A DNA stretch of 64,000 nucleotides from Hyperoplus lanceolatus (GCA_026929865.2 CM049409.1:15777452-15841451), one strand, 5' to 3'; shown: positions 14,357-26,393, counted from the first letter of the stretch. The notes: generated from the sequence alone by a model not told the origin. Program-made: numbers and translations.

Positions 14357-17255
14357 CTAATCAAAACAGTAACAGGTAGAGTTTGGCAGATCCAAGATAG
14401 TCTGTTTAAATTGGCCAAAGGATATGAATGTATTTAGTTTAATTTTTAGCTGTAAGTTGTTCCAGGAGTCAGGTGCACTGAAGCTAAAAGCTGTCTTTCC
14501 CAGCTCAGACCGGGCTTGTGGGACATAAAGCATAAGCATGTCAGTGGAGCGGGTCTGATAAAGCCCATCTGAAACAAGCAGCATTTCTGTTTAATAACGA
14601 GGAAGCTTCCCGGTCAAGGCTTTGTAAATGAAAATATGCCAATGTGCGTCACGTCTCTCTTTAAGGGAGGACCACCCAACCTTTTCATATAAGAGACAAT
14701 GGTGTGTGTCATAAGCATCTCCTGTGATGAACCTTAAAGCAGAGTGAAAAACTGAGTCTAGGAGTTTAAGACATGAATGTGATGCATGCCGGTAGACCAC
14801 ATCACCGTAATCAAGGACAGACATAAAAACTGCCTCAATAATCCTTTTCCTACTGAACAACGGGAAGGTGGCTTTGTTCCTATAAAAATATCCAATCTTT
14901 TGTCGCAGACGACAGACAAGATTTTTTATGTGAAATGTAAAAGAGAGTTTTTCATCTATCCAGATGCCGAGATATTTATATTCAGTGACTCTTTCAATAT
15001 GAGATCCATTATTTGTGTGAATAATAAGATCATTAAAATGTGTAGTTTTTGCTCTGGAGAAACACATATATTTGGTTTTGTCTGTATTAAGAACAAGCCT
15101 GAGGTCCACTAGACAGTCCTGCAGGGTGTTAAAAGAGCTTTGTAGGTTCTCAATAGATTGGTGCACCGAATCGGAAATGCAATACAGTACTGTGTCGTCA
15201 GCGTATAGATGGGCGTGACAGTTTTTTAGCGATGAAACAATGTTATTTATATAAATTGTGAAAAGAACTGGACCTAAAATTGAGCCCTGTGGGACACCAT
15301 TTGTAACAGTTAAAAACTCAGACTGGTATCTTCCCAGTTTAACTGACTGCTGTCTATCAGAGAGATAATCCCTAAACCAGCTACATGCAGACTGATCAAA
15401 GCCAATGTCATGCAGCCTCTGTAAAAGCAAATGGTGGTCAACAGTATCAAAGGCCTTTGAAAGATCAATAAAAAGTGCTGCACAGTGCTTTTTCTTGTCT
15501 AATGTTGTCTACAACCAAAGTCACAGCAGAGACAGTACTGTGACCTGCCCTAAAACCAGATTGGAATGGGCTCAAAATGGAAGCACTAGTTAGAAATGTT
15601 TTTAACTGATTATTAATAAGTGATTCTAGAATTTTTGCGAGGCATGGGAGTTTGGAAATTGGCCTGTAGTTATTAAGATTATTTTTGTCACCACCTTTAT
15701 GTAAAGGAATTACATGAGCTTTTTTCCAAATTTTAGGAACTATTCCAGAGGAGATGGAAAGATTAAAAATATGGGTAATTTGTTTTGATATTATATGTGT
15801 AGAGAGCTTGATTGAAAATGGGTCCAAATTGTCCTCTCCCATGTACTTCTTGGGGTTGATGGCGAGGAGCGCATCTACAACAACACTTGTGGGAAGAAGA
15901 TCAAGGCTGAAAAGAGGAGTTTGAGAGACAGGCGGTACGTTACTACTGGTGGTAGAAGGCCTATGTCCTCCATTCTGAAAGAGTTGACCAGAGGCTACAA
16001 AATGTTTATTAAAAGCTAAGCCAATCTCTTTTTGATCATTGAGAGTGTGACCATTTAATTTGATCTGAGTGGGAACTGTGCTAGAATTGTTTTTATTATA
16101 GTTCACAGCTTTCCAAAATAGTGCAGGGTTAGAGTAGCAGTTTGAGATTAATTCAAGGTAGTATTCAGATTTGGCTTTCCTGACCATGGCTGTGCATTTA
16201 TTCCTAAGGTGTCTAAAAATTGTCCAATTGGTATTATCTCCAGAGCGTCTAGCTACAGACCATGCTTTATTTCTCTCGGAAAATAAATCAGACAATTCAC
16301 TTGTAAACCAGGGGTTTGATCTATTTTTTACTCTATGTTTTTTTAGGGGCGCATGCTTGTTTATAATTGAGGTGAAAGTATTGATGAAATGGTCTAAGGC
16401 TAACTCAACATCCGAAATTTGCGTAGTCAGTTGAATGTCACTATGATGGAGATCACTTAAAAAGGCTTGCTCATTAAAACCTTTAAAATTACGCTTAATT
16501 ATGATTTTAGGTTGAGATCTTTTTAAATGAATACTTCTGATACAGGCCACTGGGCAGTGATCACTAATCCCAAGCTCAAAGACACCAGCTGAGGCTATTT
16601 TATTTATTTTATTTGATAAGATTAAATCGCTTAAAGTTGATTTTGCTGGATTTTTTAGATTGGGTCTTCTGGGCTCAGTTATTAATTGTGTAAGATTAAC
16701 GTTGCTACAGATTTCTTTGAAAGATTCAGAGGCACCAGAAAGCCAGTCAACGTTAAAATCACCCATCACAATTACCTCTCTATTTACATAACTGGAGAGC
16801 ATATGTGCTAGATCGTTTAAGGAGCTAGTTACAGCTGAAGGGGGCCTGTACACACCAATTACAACAAAACAATCATTTGACGATAAAGATAATTCTAGCG
16901 CAAGAAATTCAAAGCCATTTGGAACAGAGACAGCATGTAAAAGTGTTACAGAATAACAGGATTTAACATATACAGCCACTCCCCCACCCCTTGTGTTTCT
17001 GTCTATTCTGAATAAGTTATAATCATTTATTGCCACAATAGAGTCATCTGTACTCTTCTTTAACCAGGATTCAGTCAGAATCAAAATATCTGGATCTGCC
17101 TGGGACACTAACATCTTTACGTGGTCTAATTTATCATGCTGCAATAAACTTCTAATATTTAAATGTAGAAAACCCAAGCCCTTTCTTGATTTAAGAATTT
17201 GTGGGGAATTTAGCTTACAGCTAGGAAGCATTGCTTGTTTTTCAGGGTCATACAA
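14357..17255 (-). pseudogene. LINE ORF2: endonuclease and reverse transcriptase, broken
   Basis: ORF2 supplies nicking and reverse transcription for target-primed insertion. The N-terminal part has exonuclease-endonuclease-phosphatase motifs: HLNIRSLL, ILTESWL, MGDFNVDWL and GISDHCPVAC. The centre carries RT motifs NNYRPISKLPCLAKILE, SGFRAGHST and NGVPQGSILGPVLF. The catalytic YADD box lies at 15194-15205. One frameshift near 15465-15490 separates the first RT blocks from FIDLSKAFDTVDH. An in-frame TAA at 14591-14593 follows LPRY; beyond it the same frame continues to 14357 with the C-terminal segment, including PDSWNNLQ. The first ATG is at 17231, but the frame is open upstream to at least 17255, so the true N-terminus is uncertain. 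Confidence 0.9.
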
Positions 17256-17465
17256 AACAGGTTTGTGCCTGTAGAGGGAGCCAACGTTAGAAGCAGCAGG
17301 TGGATGGGCCGTTGGAGGTGAGGGAGGACAGTCAGGTGTGATGTCCAGAGCTGGAGGAAGGTTTGCAGCACAAATGGAAGGGGAGTATAATTCATGTTGA
17401 GCAGGACTTCCGGGGGGGTCTTTTTTAGTGGAGGTTCTTCTGATGGGGTCATGCTGTGGTGAATA

Positions 17466-18593
17466 TCAGTCCAAATTAAATGCAATGTGCTGAATGAAGT
17501 TATTTGTTAGTTCTCTTACACCTTTGGTGTTGGGATGGAGGCCGTCAGATTTAAAGAGCTCGTGTCTGGTCCAAAAAGAGTCAAAGTTGCTGATGAAGCC
17601 CAATGTGTTTGAAGAGCAGAAGGACTTCAGCCAGTCATGAAGACTCAGGAGGCGACTGAAGCGCTCTGGGCTTTTAGACAGAGTGGGGGTGGGGCCGGAA
17701 AAAATGCAGGTTTTCCTGAAACTCTGCAGGGTGATGTACAAACTCTCTAATTGGGCATAGAGTGTGCACGATTGTTTGTTCATAACATTGTTTGTCCCAA
17801 TATGAAAAATGACAGTGTGGGCTGTAGGGTGGCGGTCGATGAGGGCAGGTGAGAGCTCTAGCATGTCACACACCTTTCCTCCAGAAAGGCAATAAGTGAA
17901 GGGACCAGGAAGTTGCAGGTATCTGATGATGGAATCCCCTATTATCAGAATCTCTGGCTCCTCATTCAAACAGCTCCCTCTGTAAAGTGACAGCTTGGAT
18001 GTGAGTGACAGCTTGGATTTGAGGGGCGGGGCATAGCTGCGAGAGTGAGCAGCACCTGTACAGGATACGTCATCGCCAGCTGCGGCGACCTCAGGGACAT
18101 CATTTTGTTGAGGCACTGATGGACGTTCTGGTCTGAATGGAGCTGGAGGACGGCGGCGATCCTGGCGTCCGCCTTGGGGAGTGGACTGGGAACTTGAACG
18201 CCTCTGAATAAGTATGGAGCGGGTTGGGACTGGTGACTCAGAACGGGAGAATGCAGCGCCAGCCGCAGGCTCAGTAGCCCCATCTAGCTCTTCCAGCGGA
18301 GCAAACGAATTGTGAAACAGCACAGGACCAGGCGAGAGAAGAGGGGAAATTGGTCTGCCCTTCTTGACGACAGACGACCAAGAAGCGTTGGTAGTTGGAG
18401 TTGAGACCGGAGCAACAGAAGTGCCACTAGCCGGCGGCTGAGAGCTTCGGAGCGGAAAATGCTCCAACACGGCTATCCAGGAGACCAGAGAGGACTGCCG
18501 CTGGAGGACATCGTGAACAAGGCTCTCTAAAGCCTGTAGCTCAGCCTTCAGTATAGAAAGCTCTGGGTCTGCCTGGGTGAGTGGGGTCATCAT
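17466..18593 (-). CDS. LINE ORF1: coiled-coil plus SGNH esterase-like domain
   Basis: The ATG at 18593 gives 375 codons; the frame stays open to 18668 but only with a non-ATG start. Residues about 5-45 form an amphipathic, coiled-coil-like stretch (ELSILKAELQALESLV). A basic, Ser/Pro-rich linker follows. The C-terminal 160 or so residues show the SGNH hydrolase blocks: IIGDSIIRYL (nucleophile Ser), HIGTNNV (Asn block) and SDGLHPN (Asp-His pair). Esterase-type ORF1 proteins are known from CR1-group LINEs, where they are thought to act with RNA or membranes during retrotransposition. The frame is intact here although ORF2 is broken. It ends 211 bp before the annotated start of ORF2. Confidence 0.88.
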   Translation of the reverse strand: MMTPLTQADPELSILKAELQALESLVHDVLQRQSSLVSWIAVLEHFPLRSSQPPASGTSVAPVSTPTTNASWSSVVKKGRPISPLLSPGPVLFHNSFAPLEELDGATEPAAGAAFSRSESPVPTRSILIQRRSSSQSTPQGGRQDRRRPPAPFRPERPSVPQQNDVPEVAAAGDDVSCTGAAHSRSYAPPLKSKLSLTSKLSLYRGSCLNEEPEILIIGDSIIRYLQLPGPFTYCLSGGKVCDMLELSPALIDRHPTAHTVIFHIGTNNVMNKQSCTLYAQLESLYITLQSFRKTCIFSGPTPTLSKSPERFSRLLSLHDWLKSFCSSNTLGFISNFDSFWTRHELFKSDGLHPNTKGVRELTNNFIQHIAFNLD

Positions 18594-19414
18594 TTCTGTA
18601 TTTATTTTGTATTTATTTAAAAAGAAAAGAAAAGAACACTGTTTGGCTAGCGCTAGCAGGGTTAGCACTGGCTAGCATACACCAGGAAGACGACCTGGGG
18701 CAACCACACGGAAAGAGCACCTTCTCATCTTTCCCTGTAACCTTCAGGGATGGAATGTAGAGTAGGCCTAGTTGTTATAATCCAGTTGGGTCTCCTCCTG
18801 TGTTCTGAGTCCCAGGCTGTTCTTGCTGGTTCTGATTTTCCTATGCTTTGACCCCCAGACACAAGCTGGCTCTAAGGGTCCTGAGTTCTGACCCCCAGAC
18901 TGTGTTCTAATCTATCTTTCATTTGAATCTTATTAAAACCTTTTGAATTATAATATGTTGTATTTGATTTTGTTCAGAGTTACTTTCAAGTGTTTAGAAA
19001 ATTTGCTTTGCTTAATTGACCAAACCCCATCATTATTTTACTAGTCCGACATTAGTTCTGGAATGTGTGGCTAGCTTTCAGGACTCTAACTGTTACAATA
19101 TGTGTTGTTATGGTAGTTTCAGAGTGGAAAAAGTAAGTGGATCAGTTTACCCCCAGCTGGTTTACTTTACCCCCTTGATTTTTCTGGTCTGTCTCAGTTT
19201 ACCCCACATCTGGGGTAAAGTGAGCCACATGACAACTTTTTTTAAAACAATTATATTTTCACTGCCCTTTGTCTTGAAAAAATTCTGCTAATGCCCATTT
19301 CTAGGAAACATCCTGAATTAATGGGAAATGTGTACATTTGAGTGATAAATAATTTTAGTTTGCTTAGAGGGGAACAAATGTAAAAAGTGGCTCAGATTAC
19401 CCTGTTCTCCCCTA

Positions 19415-21343
19415 TGTGTTTTATACAGCTAAAACAGCCCAGGTCAAATTGAACCCAGCAAGCACTGATGTGCAAATGTGTATACAGGACAATGAAAACA
19501 TATTATTATGTTCATTTTAATGTTAACAAAGTTTTCTCCATAAAATCAGAAGAAAAATCATTAACTATGATACACACAATCATAGTGTTCTTTATAATGG
19601 ATAATTCACAGAACTTGTTGTCAGCTGTTTATATTTTTACATTGAACATTTATTTATTATTCTTTCGGACAATTCCACACAATACACAATTTTCTCTTGA
19701 AAATATTCATACATCATACTTTGTGTTGTCCGAAGGGAGACGGAAGAAGCCAAAGGCTTATCAGGTATAACATAAGCAATGAAAATGGTTTACTAATGCA
19801 TATTTCCAAGCTCAGTTGTATCTGCATTGCTAGTTACAATAAGTGAGAAAAGCTATTTTGTTGTGATCGGTTTGAGCTGATCCATTTAAGATGGGTTGAT
19901 AGTTTTTGCCTATTAATTCATGTTGACGAATAACTGGATAGGTCAGTCAGAGCTACAGAGTGCAATAACCTTGTTCCCTTCAGTTGTTCATAGATTGTGT
20001 TTGACAGTCTTATGGGTCCGTTGTGTCGGCTCTCTGATGCTCATTAACGTGACCTTTGCACACTCTAGAAATGTGCTCTTGATAATCACCGTCTGATTGG
20101 ATGGATATGAAATGTGTTCCTCTGCTTTAACCTTTTGCATTAAAACCAAAAGTGAGATTGTCCTTTTAATGCTAAAGAGAGAGAAAAAAATTGCCATGGT
20201 GATTCATGTTATCAGTGATCCATTGACAATGGCTTTCAAGCACTCGCTCAACTGAGAGTGAACATACTTGATTGACCTAACCCTGTTCGCCTGTTCTGAC
20301 ACCAACATCTCAGCGTTTCTCATCAACGTTGGTCAACTCAGAGTGCAGGGATGAACTCATAGTTTTGTTAACCCTGCTTTCTGAAAGAGGCCGTCTGAGC
20401 ATGGGCACGCTGGCATGAATAAGTCCAAATGGATCCACAGCATCATCAATATAGCTGAATATTAAGACATTTAAAGAGTATGTTTGTAAGGGTGTGCTAT
20501 AGTATGTGGATGCAATGTGTTAAGCATCCAAGCCTTGTTTCAGTTTAGGAGAGATTAGCATTTTAGCCACTTTTTGTGTAACACAGTTTAGCTATCAAGG
20601 CTTCTTTGATTGTTTCACAAAGGCCATTATACTCTGAGGCCACAGCGGGAAGCAGGCAGCTGTTTTTATATCTTCTTCATCTCGTAGCAGTACAGCACAG
20701 TTCTAAAATATTTGGTGATGCAAAAGCATGTAACCAGGTTGAACCACTTGAATACACACTTTTTATTTATTTGTCCACGGCAGTATTTCATAATAGACAT
20801 GGCTGCCTTTTGCCTTATGATCAGCATAATCCCATATATGCTGTACTTTAATCACATATACATTTGTTCCCCACTTCAATGGAATCCTACTGATATACAG
20901 CTTTATAATGAACAGTCTCTTGATAATTTATTATATGAGATTTGGGTGAAAATCAGTTTGCATTTTATTTATTAGGGGAATTTTTCTAACAAAAGCATTA
21001 TTCTTACAGTGAGCCAACATTGGTATCCACAGACATGTCCACACTGACTGTTCCTTGCAGACTCCGTCTTCAGTCCACTGTCATGAGACATTTATTTGAT
21101 GGCATCGAGAGATGTATGTTCTCATCTTCTTCCTACTGCACACTGTATTTTCAAATATTGCTGTGTGAGATAAACTTCAAACAAATATGATATGATTTAA
21201 ACATGGGAAACTACTGTATATGTCCAGGGCTCAGTGATATTCAAATGAGTGTTTGTGTTGTGCTCCAAATGTCACTGCTTGAAATACAGGGAGAACACTT
21301 TTGAACTTGCACTGACATAAGTGTGTATGTGAGTTTTCAATTT
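19415..21343. other. Unassigned DNA
   Basis: About 1.9 kb, AT-rich, with no gene, splice-bounded exon or repeat family recognised. Confidence 0.4.
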
Positions 21344-21348
21344 TGTGT

Positions 21349-21395
<47 letters not shown>
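21344..21395. repeat. (GT)n microsatellite
   Basis: About 26 GT units with one GTAT interruption near the left end. Confidence 0.95.
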
Positions 21396-21396
<1 letters not shown>

Positions 21397-22524
21397 CCAT
21401 GTGCCGTTAGATAAATTAAATATTGTACCACCTTTTCTGAATGTCTGCATATTCTACTGTGTCATTGTGTTCAAATGTCAAATTAGTACATTTTGTGAAA
21501 ATTGTGTGGCTCTTGACAACATCTTAGTCAGTTTGATGGCTACCAGATGCCTTGAGAACTGTCATTAATCTAGTGTTACTGTATGAGGTTCAAATGGTTA
21601 AGAAAAAAACATATTTATTGAGTCAAATTCCAATATTGCTTTAAAAATAAAACCTTTCTAGATATATCTTCAAACATCAATTGGTGGATTTAAAATATAA
21701 ATGTATTCTCAATAAAAATAGAAATACATGTTAAAGATTAAAAAGGACTTTTATAATATATTCACATCTGGGATATGGTGGTCACACTTGTAACCATACA
21801 TTCTACCAAGTACCACTAAGCCTTAGATAGAACGTACATGTTATTGTATTTGATAGAACTACAGTAATACTGCTTTAATAATTGGGGACCTTTCTTTGGG
21901 AAGAACATAAATATGAAGTCGCATTTCCTTTTATGACAAATTTGTTAAACCCTTGACACAAAATTGCAGTTAACAATGACAAAAAACTCTACATGCAGCC
22001 TGAACTCTTCTGGGACAGATTTTGGAACATGGCTGCTGGGAATCACTCATAATCAAGAGCTTTAATAAATTCAGGCAGTGATGATAAGGATGATAAGGTC
22101 TAGTCTGTCATGTTCTCCTTCCCCAAATTTAGAACACCAGTTATTTTTGGACCTCGTCTTCCCCCTTTTCCTTTGCCCAAACCATCAAAAACAGTTTATG
22201 CTCAAGCAGTTTTGCCAGGAGTGTCCACACATGTGTTACTGGCATTTGTTAAACAGTAAATACAAACTTTGTTTAGTATATTTACTCAGTGTCGCAAATG
22301 TTCCTTTTATTAGGTGTTAACCAAAAACTGCAGGTGAATATAGTAACAATGTATTCATTTTGAAAAAAACATTTTGTCACCCAATGAACAAAACAACAGT
22401 GGGTATGTTTGCTGGCTGAAATATTGATTGTTTTTTTTTATTCAATTTATTTCAGACATATCACTGATACAAAACAAAATGAAAAGCATGGAAATACAAT
22501 AAACAAAAATTATGTTTTCACAAA
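21396..22524. other. Unassigned AT-rich DNA
   Basis: No gene or repeat family recognised. Confidence 0.4.
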
Positions 22525-22548
22525 AAATAAATAAATAAATAAATAAAA
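22525..22548. repeat. (AAAT)n microsatellite
   Basis: About six AAAT units. Confidence 0.9.
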
Positions 22549-23053
22549 GAAAACAAATTATCTGTATTGCTGAGATATGCCTGAAAAGGAGCAGGAAGAA
22601 GTATACACTTATATGGTTGAACAACATGTTTCACCAGTTGCTGCAGCAACACAATCCAGGCCATTTACATTTTTGGTGAGTAGGAGCTGTGTCTGAGTGT
22701 GTGTTAGTATGTATAACAAGTTTAAATTAGTTTGAATATTCAGATTTATGAACGTATCTGGCATCCCTCTCTTTAAGCAATTATTCCTCTCCTCTCCTCT
22801 CTCTCTGGCTCTATTTGTGTCCTTCTCTCCCTTGCCCTCTCGGTTTTTGAGATGATAAATTGATGTGTGCATATATCTCCTAATCTTGATGTGGAAGATG
22901 ACACCACAAAAACACGCCCATTCTCATGCATGCAATAGGACACACAAGCAGTGTTTATCATCGGCACAACATTGCATCCTGAAAGTGCAACTGCTGCGGA
23001 GTGTAAGGTGTATTTGTGTAAGGTGCAACCATCCAGTGTGTGCATCCGTGAAT
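22549..23053. other. Unassigned DNA with a pyrimidine-rich stretch
   Basis: Pyrimidine-rich at about 22780-22850 (CTCCTCTCCTCTC type). No gene recognised. Confidence 0.4.
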
Positions 23054-23095
23054 CTGTGTGTGTGTGTGTGTGTGTATGTGAGTGTGTGTGTGTGT
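23054..23095. repeat. (GT)n microsatellite, interrupted
   Basis: Two GT runs joined by GTATGTGAGT. Confidence 0.92.
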
Positions 23096-23775
23096 TTGAT
23101 TGTGTGCGCAATGTTGGGGCGTTGTGTGTACAAGATGGAACCATGTCAGATTTGGTGTGTTTCTCAGGGACTTTGGTGTGTGATTGGTAATTGAATTCCA
23201 ATCTTTGCAGATCTCAGCTCGGTCAAAGAGCTGCAAACATACTGCCTTCCTGTTAGCCTCGACCACTAATAGGCCTACTGGCCTGTAGACACAGCTGGGG
23301 GAGGGGGTTGCACAGACAGTAGGATAATTTAAAACACATTTCACACTAAATATTTAATTTTTAAAAGATTTTTTCATGGAAGGGCTATCCTGTGGCGCCT
23401 TAAACAACTTCCCTCTGAATCGAGTTATGATAGCTGAAGTTTAGGGATAATGAAACATATCACATATCAGGATACACTTACTTTTCCCATTCTCCATACA
23501 TTACGTGAAAAGTAAAATAGTGAACTGCCATGCTCACTTTGTTTTTCATAGTACTTATCCATACCTGACAAATGATATATTTCTGTAAGAGATTCCACTT
23601 TATTTAGCCTAACTTTCTGGAACAATTATACAGTCATACCATATAGAGTTATGACATGGTCATTTGCAATAAAGGTTTCAACTTTTGTTTCACATTTTTG
23701 AATTATTTGCATGAAAATGGTATGAGTATATAAAAAGATGAAACTGCTGTAAGGCTGCTGGTGACAAAGAGACAT

Positions 23776-23780
<5 letters not shown>
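23096..23780. other. Unassigned DNA
   Basis: About 685 bp with no recognised feature. Confidence 0.4.
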
Positions 23781-23825
<45 letters not shown>

Positions 23826-23835
23826 TGAGAGAGAG
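23781..23835. repeat. (GT)n followed by (GA)n
   Basis: About 22 GT units pass into a short GA run. Confidence 0.95.
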
Positions 23836-25178
23836 CCCTCAAGGCAATGTCACCATGACCTCTTACAAAATAAAACATTATCATCAGAAAAGTGGAAAAG
23901 CATCTACAACTCTCCTGTTTAAAGATAAAGACTAAGATGGGATAAAGATAATCCTGAGAATTACCTCAAATCCTTTGTTTTAGATACGGTTTTTATGTCA
24001 ATATCCAAGCTTGTGCATGAATTTGTGTTATCACACACGGATGAATGCCCACGATAAAACAGACACAGCAAATTCAACAAATGTACCTCTTTATGTTCGA
24101 TAATATTAAGAACTGTATTCACTAATCATTCCCAATGTCTCCCATTTTTGTTTGATTTGAAGATAATTCTAATTTATCTGGAGCCATGTCTTTGGTGCAG
24201 CGCTTTCTTGAGTGAAAACAAAGTCAATAAAAAAAAGGCAACTGAAAGGGAAAAATAATGACATGTAAAGGTGGGTTATACAGTATAAACACATGGAGGA
24301 TGGATAAAGCAACATCCTTCACTTTCCCTGCCTAATAAGGGAGCATTTTTGATAATCCCTGTATGTCCATTGCTCTATTAGAGTGTTATCTATTCAGGAT
24401 GCATAGCTGCCACTCCAGCTCATTCAGCTATGACTGTGTGCTTCTTGAAGAATCATTCCCAGACTTTTCCTAAGAGATCAAGCTGCTCTCTCTCTCTCTC
24501 TCTGTATTCAACATACGAAGCATCTGAAACTTCTGTACATTAGTATCAGTTGCAGACTGCAACATCTCGCCTTGCAGTCCACAACTTAATAAAAAATGTT
24601 TTCTATCTTGTTTATTTATTTGTCAGGTGTTCCACATAAGGGTCTGGTGTCAGGAAGGCCAGACTAGAGCTGATCTAGAACCAGAACAAAGATACAGACA
24701 TTCACACAGAAACCTTCGTAAAAGGTTTACCAATAAAGGGTTCTACAGCCTGCCTATAAAAGGTCATCAACAAGAACACTGACCCTACCACATATATTTT
24801 AATCACTTAATATCCCACATCAGATTCCAGTGTGGTGTCTTGATGTTATCTGAGTGTGTTAGAAGATTGCAACAAAAACAGACTCCCTGCATGAGACCTG
24901 TGCTACTAGTGTCGAGAAACAACATGATGGTAACATGGTCTGTGTGAAGTACTGTTAGCCAGCTGAAAGATCCAAACACTTCAAGATGGAAAGATGGTCA
25001 AAAACAACCACAGGCGTCGGCATCTCAATGACAGGATAATGCTTTCTCTGATGAATAAATCTCTCCTGTATCAAGATTGAAGTCGTTCAGAGATGGACAG
25101 GCTATGGCCTGGCCAGACCAGCTTTCTTTTCTGAGCTACACATTTGTTTCTCTACGGCAGATCAGTCTGGACTTTCCC
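23836..25178. other. Unassigned DNA with short (CT)n
   Basis: A CT run of about nine units lies at 24485-24503. No gene recognised. Confidence 0.4.
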
Positions 25179-25186
25179 CATTCTCC

Positions 25187-26385
25187 GGTAACACTTTACA
25201 ATAAGGTACACAAAAAAAGAGTAGTTACCCTTTTTAAAAGGTAAATTTACCTTTTTAAAAGGTAAATTTATCTTTTAAAAGATAAATTTACCTTTTTAAA
25301 AGATAAATTTACCTTTCCAAAAAGATAAGTTTACCTTTTAAAAAGGTAAATTTACCTTTTAAAAGATAAATTTACCTTTTTAAAAGATAAATTTACCTTT
25401 CCAAAAGGTAAATTTACCTTTCCAAAAAGGTAAGTTTACCTTTTAAAAAGGGTAGTTACCATTTTAAAAAGGTAAATGTACCTTTTAAAAGATAAATGTA
25501 CCTTTTTAAAAAGTAAGTTTACCTTTTAAAAAGGGTAGTTACCCTTTTAAAAAGGTACATTTACCTTTTTAAAGATAAATTTACCTTTTAAAAAGGTAAA
25601 TTTACTTTTTTGGAAAGGTAAACTTACCTTTTTTGAAAGGTAAATTTACCTTTTAAAAAGGGTAACTACTCTTTTTAAAAGGGTAACTACCCTTTTCAAA
25701 AGGTTAGTTACCCCTTTTGAACTAAGGCAAGTGAAATTTGCCTAAGTCGAGAGTTTGAGAATGCTTTTCCTCTAATAACTTTCAAAATGTTCAACTTTTT
25801 CAGGAGTTTGAAATTACCTCCTCTGGAATGGGCCCCATGACCCCGAAAATATGAAAATATATGAAAATATGTATGTGGATCTGAAATGTTATTTTCCAAA
25901 AATGACTCCACAGCCCCATTCTAAGTGGATGGAGAAAATTCAAAAACTTACCTTTTCAAAACGTAAACTAACCTTTTCAAAACGATAACTAACCTTTTCA
26001 AAAGGGTAACTAACCTTTTTAAAAGGTAAACTTACCTTTTTGGAAAGGTAAATTTACCTTTTGGAAAGGTAAATTTACCTTTTAAAAAGGTAAATTTACC
26101 TTTTTAAAAGGGTAACTACCCTTTTTAAAAGGTAAACTTACCTTTTTGGAAAGGTAAATTTACCTTTTGGAAAGGTAAATTTACCTTTTAAAAAGGTAAA
26201 TTTATCTTTTAAAAGGTAAATTTACCTTTTTGAAAGGGTAACTACCCTTTTTAAAAGGTAAACTTACCTTTTTGGAAAGGTAAATTTACCTTTTGGAAAG
26301 GTAAATTTACCTTTTAAAAAGGTAAATTTATCTTTTAAAAAGGGTAACTACTCTTTTTTTGTGTACCTTATTGTAAAGTGTTACC
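25187..26385. mobile_element. hAT-like fold-back element built of small palindromes
   Basis: The termini GGTAACACTTTACAATAAGG and their inverse are perfect inverted repeats for about 54 bp (25187-25240, 26332-26385). They are flanked by an exact 8-bp duplication CATTCTCC at 25179-25186 and 26386-26393, the hAT signature. The interior arms (about 25240-25710 and 25950-26330) consist almost wholly of degenerate units around GGTAAATTTACC or GGTAACTACC joined by TTTTAAAA. Nearly every unit is a palindrome, and the two arms are also inverted relative to each other. A unique spacer of about 230 bp (25715-25945) divides them. There is no coding capacity. The TAACACTTTACAATAAGG end is known to me from abundant fish hAT-type MITEs; the palindromic body is unusual. 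Confidence 0.93.
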
Positions 26386-26393
26386 CATTCTCC

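Larger units (their letters stand above)
14129..18745 (-). mobile_element. Near-complete CR1/L2-like LINE, reverse strand
   Basis: This non-LTR retrotransposon of about 4.6 kb has, in order on the minus strand, a short 5' UTR, ORF1 with an esterase domain, ORF2 with endonuclease and reverse transcriptase, a short 3' UTR and a terminal TGAAAAATGAAAAAT-type short-repeat tail. A short-repeat tail instead of poly(A), together with the ORF1 esterase, fits the CR1/L2/Rex1 group; L2-like is my best guess. It lies inside the TA-flanked transposon. I found no clear target duplication, which is common in this group, so the 5' end near 18745 is approximate. ORF2 carries two visible lesions, so this copy is inactive although mostly full length. 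Confidence 0.88.
13656..19412. mobile_element. TA-flanked DNA transposon, copy 1, split by a LINE
   Basis: The left end GGGGAGAACGGGGGAATCTG and the inverse of the right end GGGGAGAACAGGGTAATCTG form an inverted repeat with 3 mismatches in about 25 bp. TA lies at 13654-13655 and 19413-19414. Inside, motifs of the type GGGGTAAAGTGAGCCA recur in both orientations near the ends (13980, 19150-19225), plausibly transposase-binding sites. A second copy spans 58170-62404. Element sequence occupies about 13656-14128 and 18745-19412; the middle is an inserted LINE. No transposase is visible. A TA target suits Tc1/mariner-like or IS4EU-like groups; I could not assign the superfamily. Confidence 0.82.

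Noticed and set aside
25187-26385. CRISPR-like array
   Set aside because: The units are irregular palindromes without equal-length unique spacers, and the block has transposon ends and a target duplication in a eukaryotic context.
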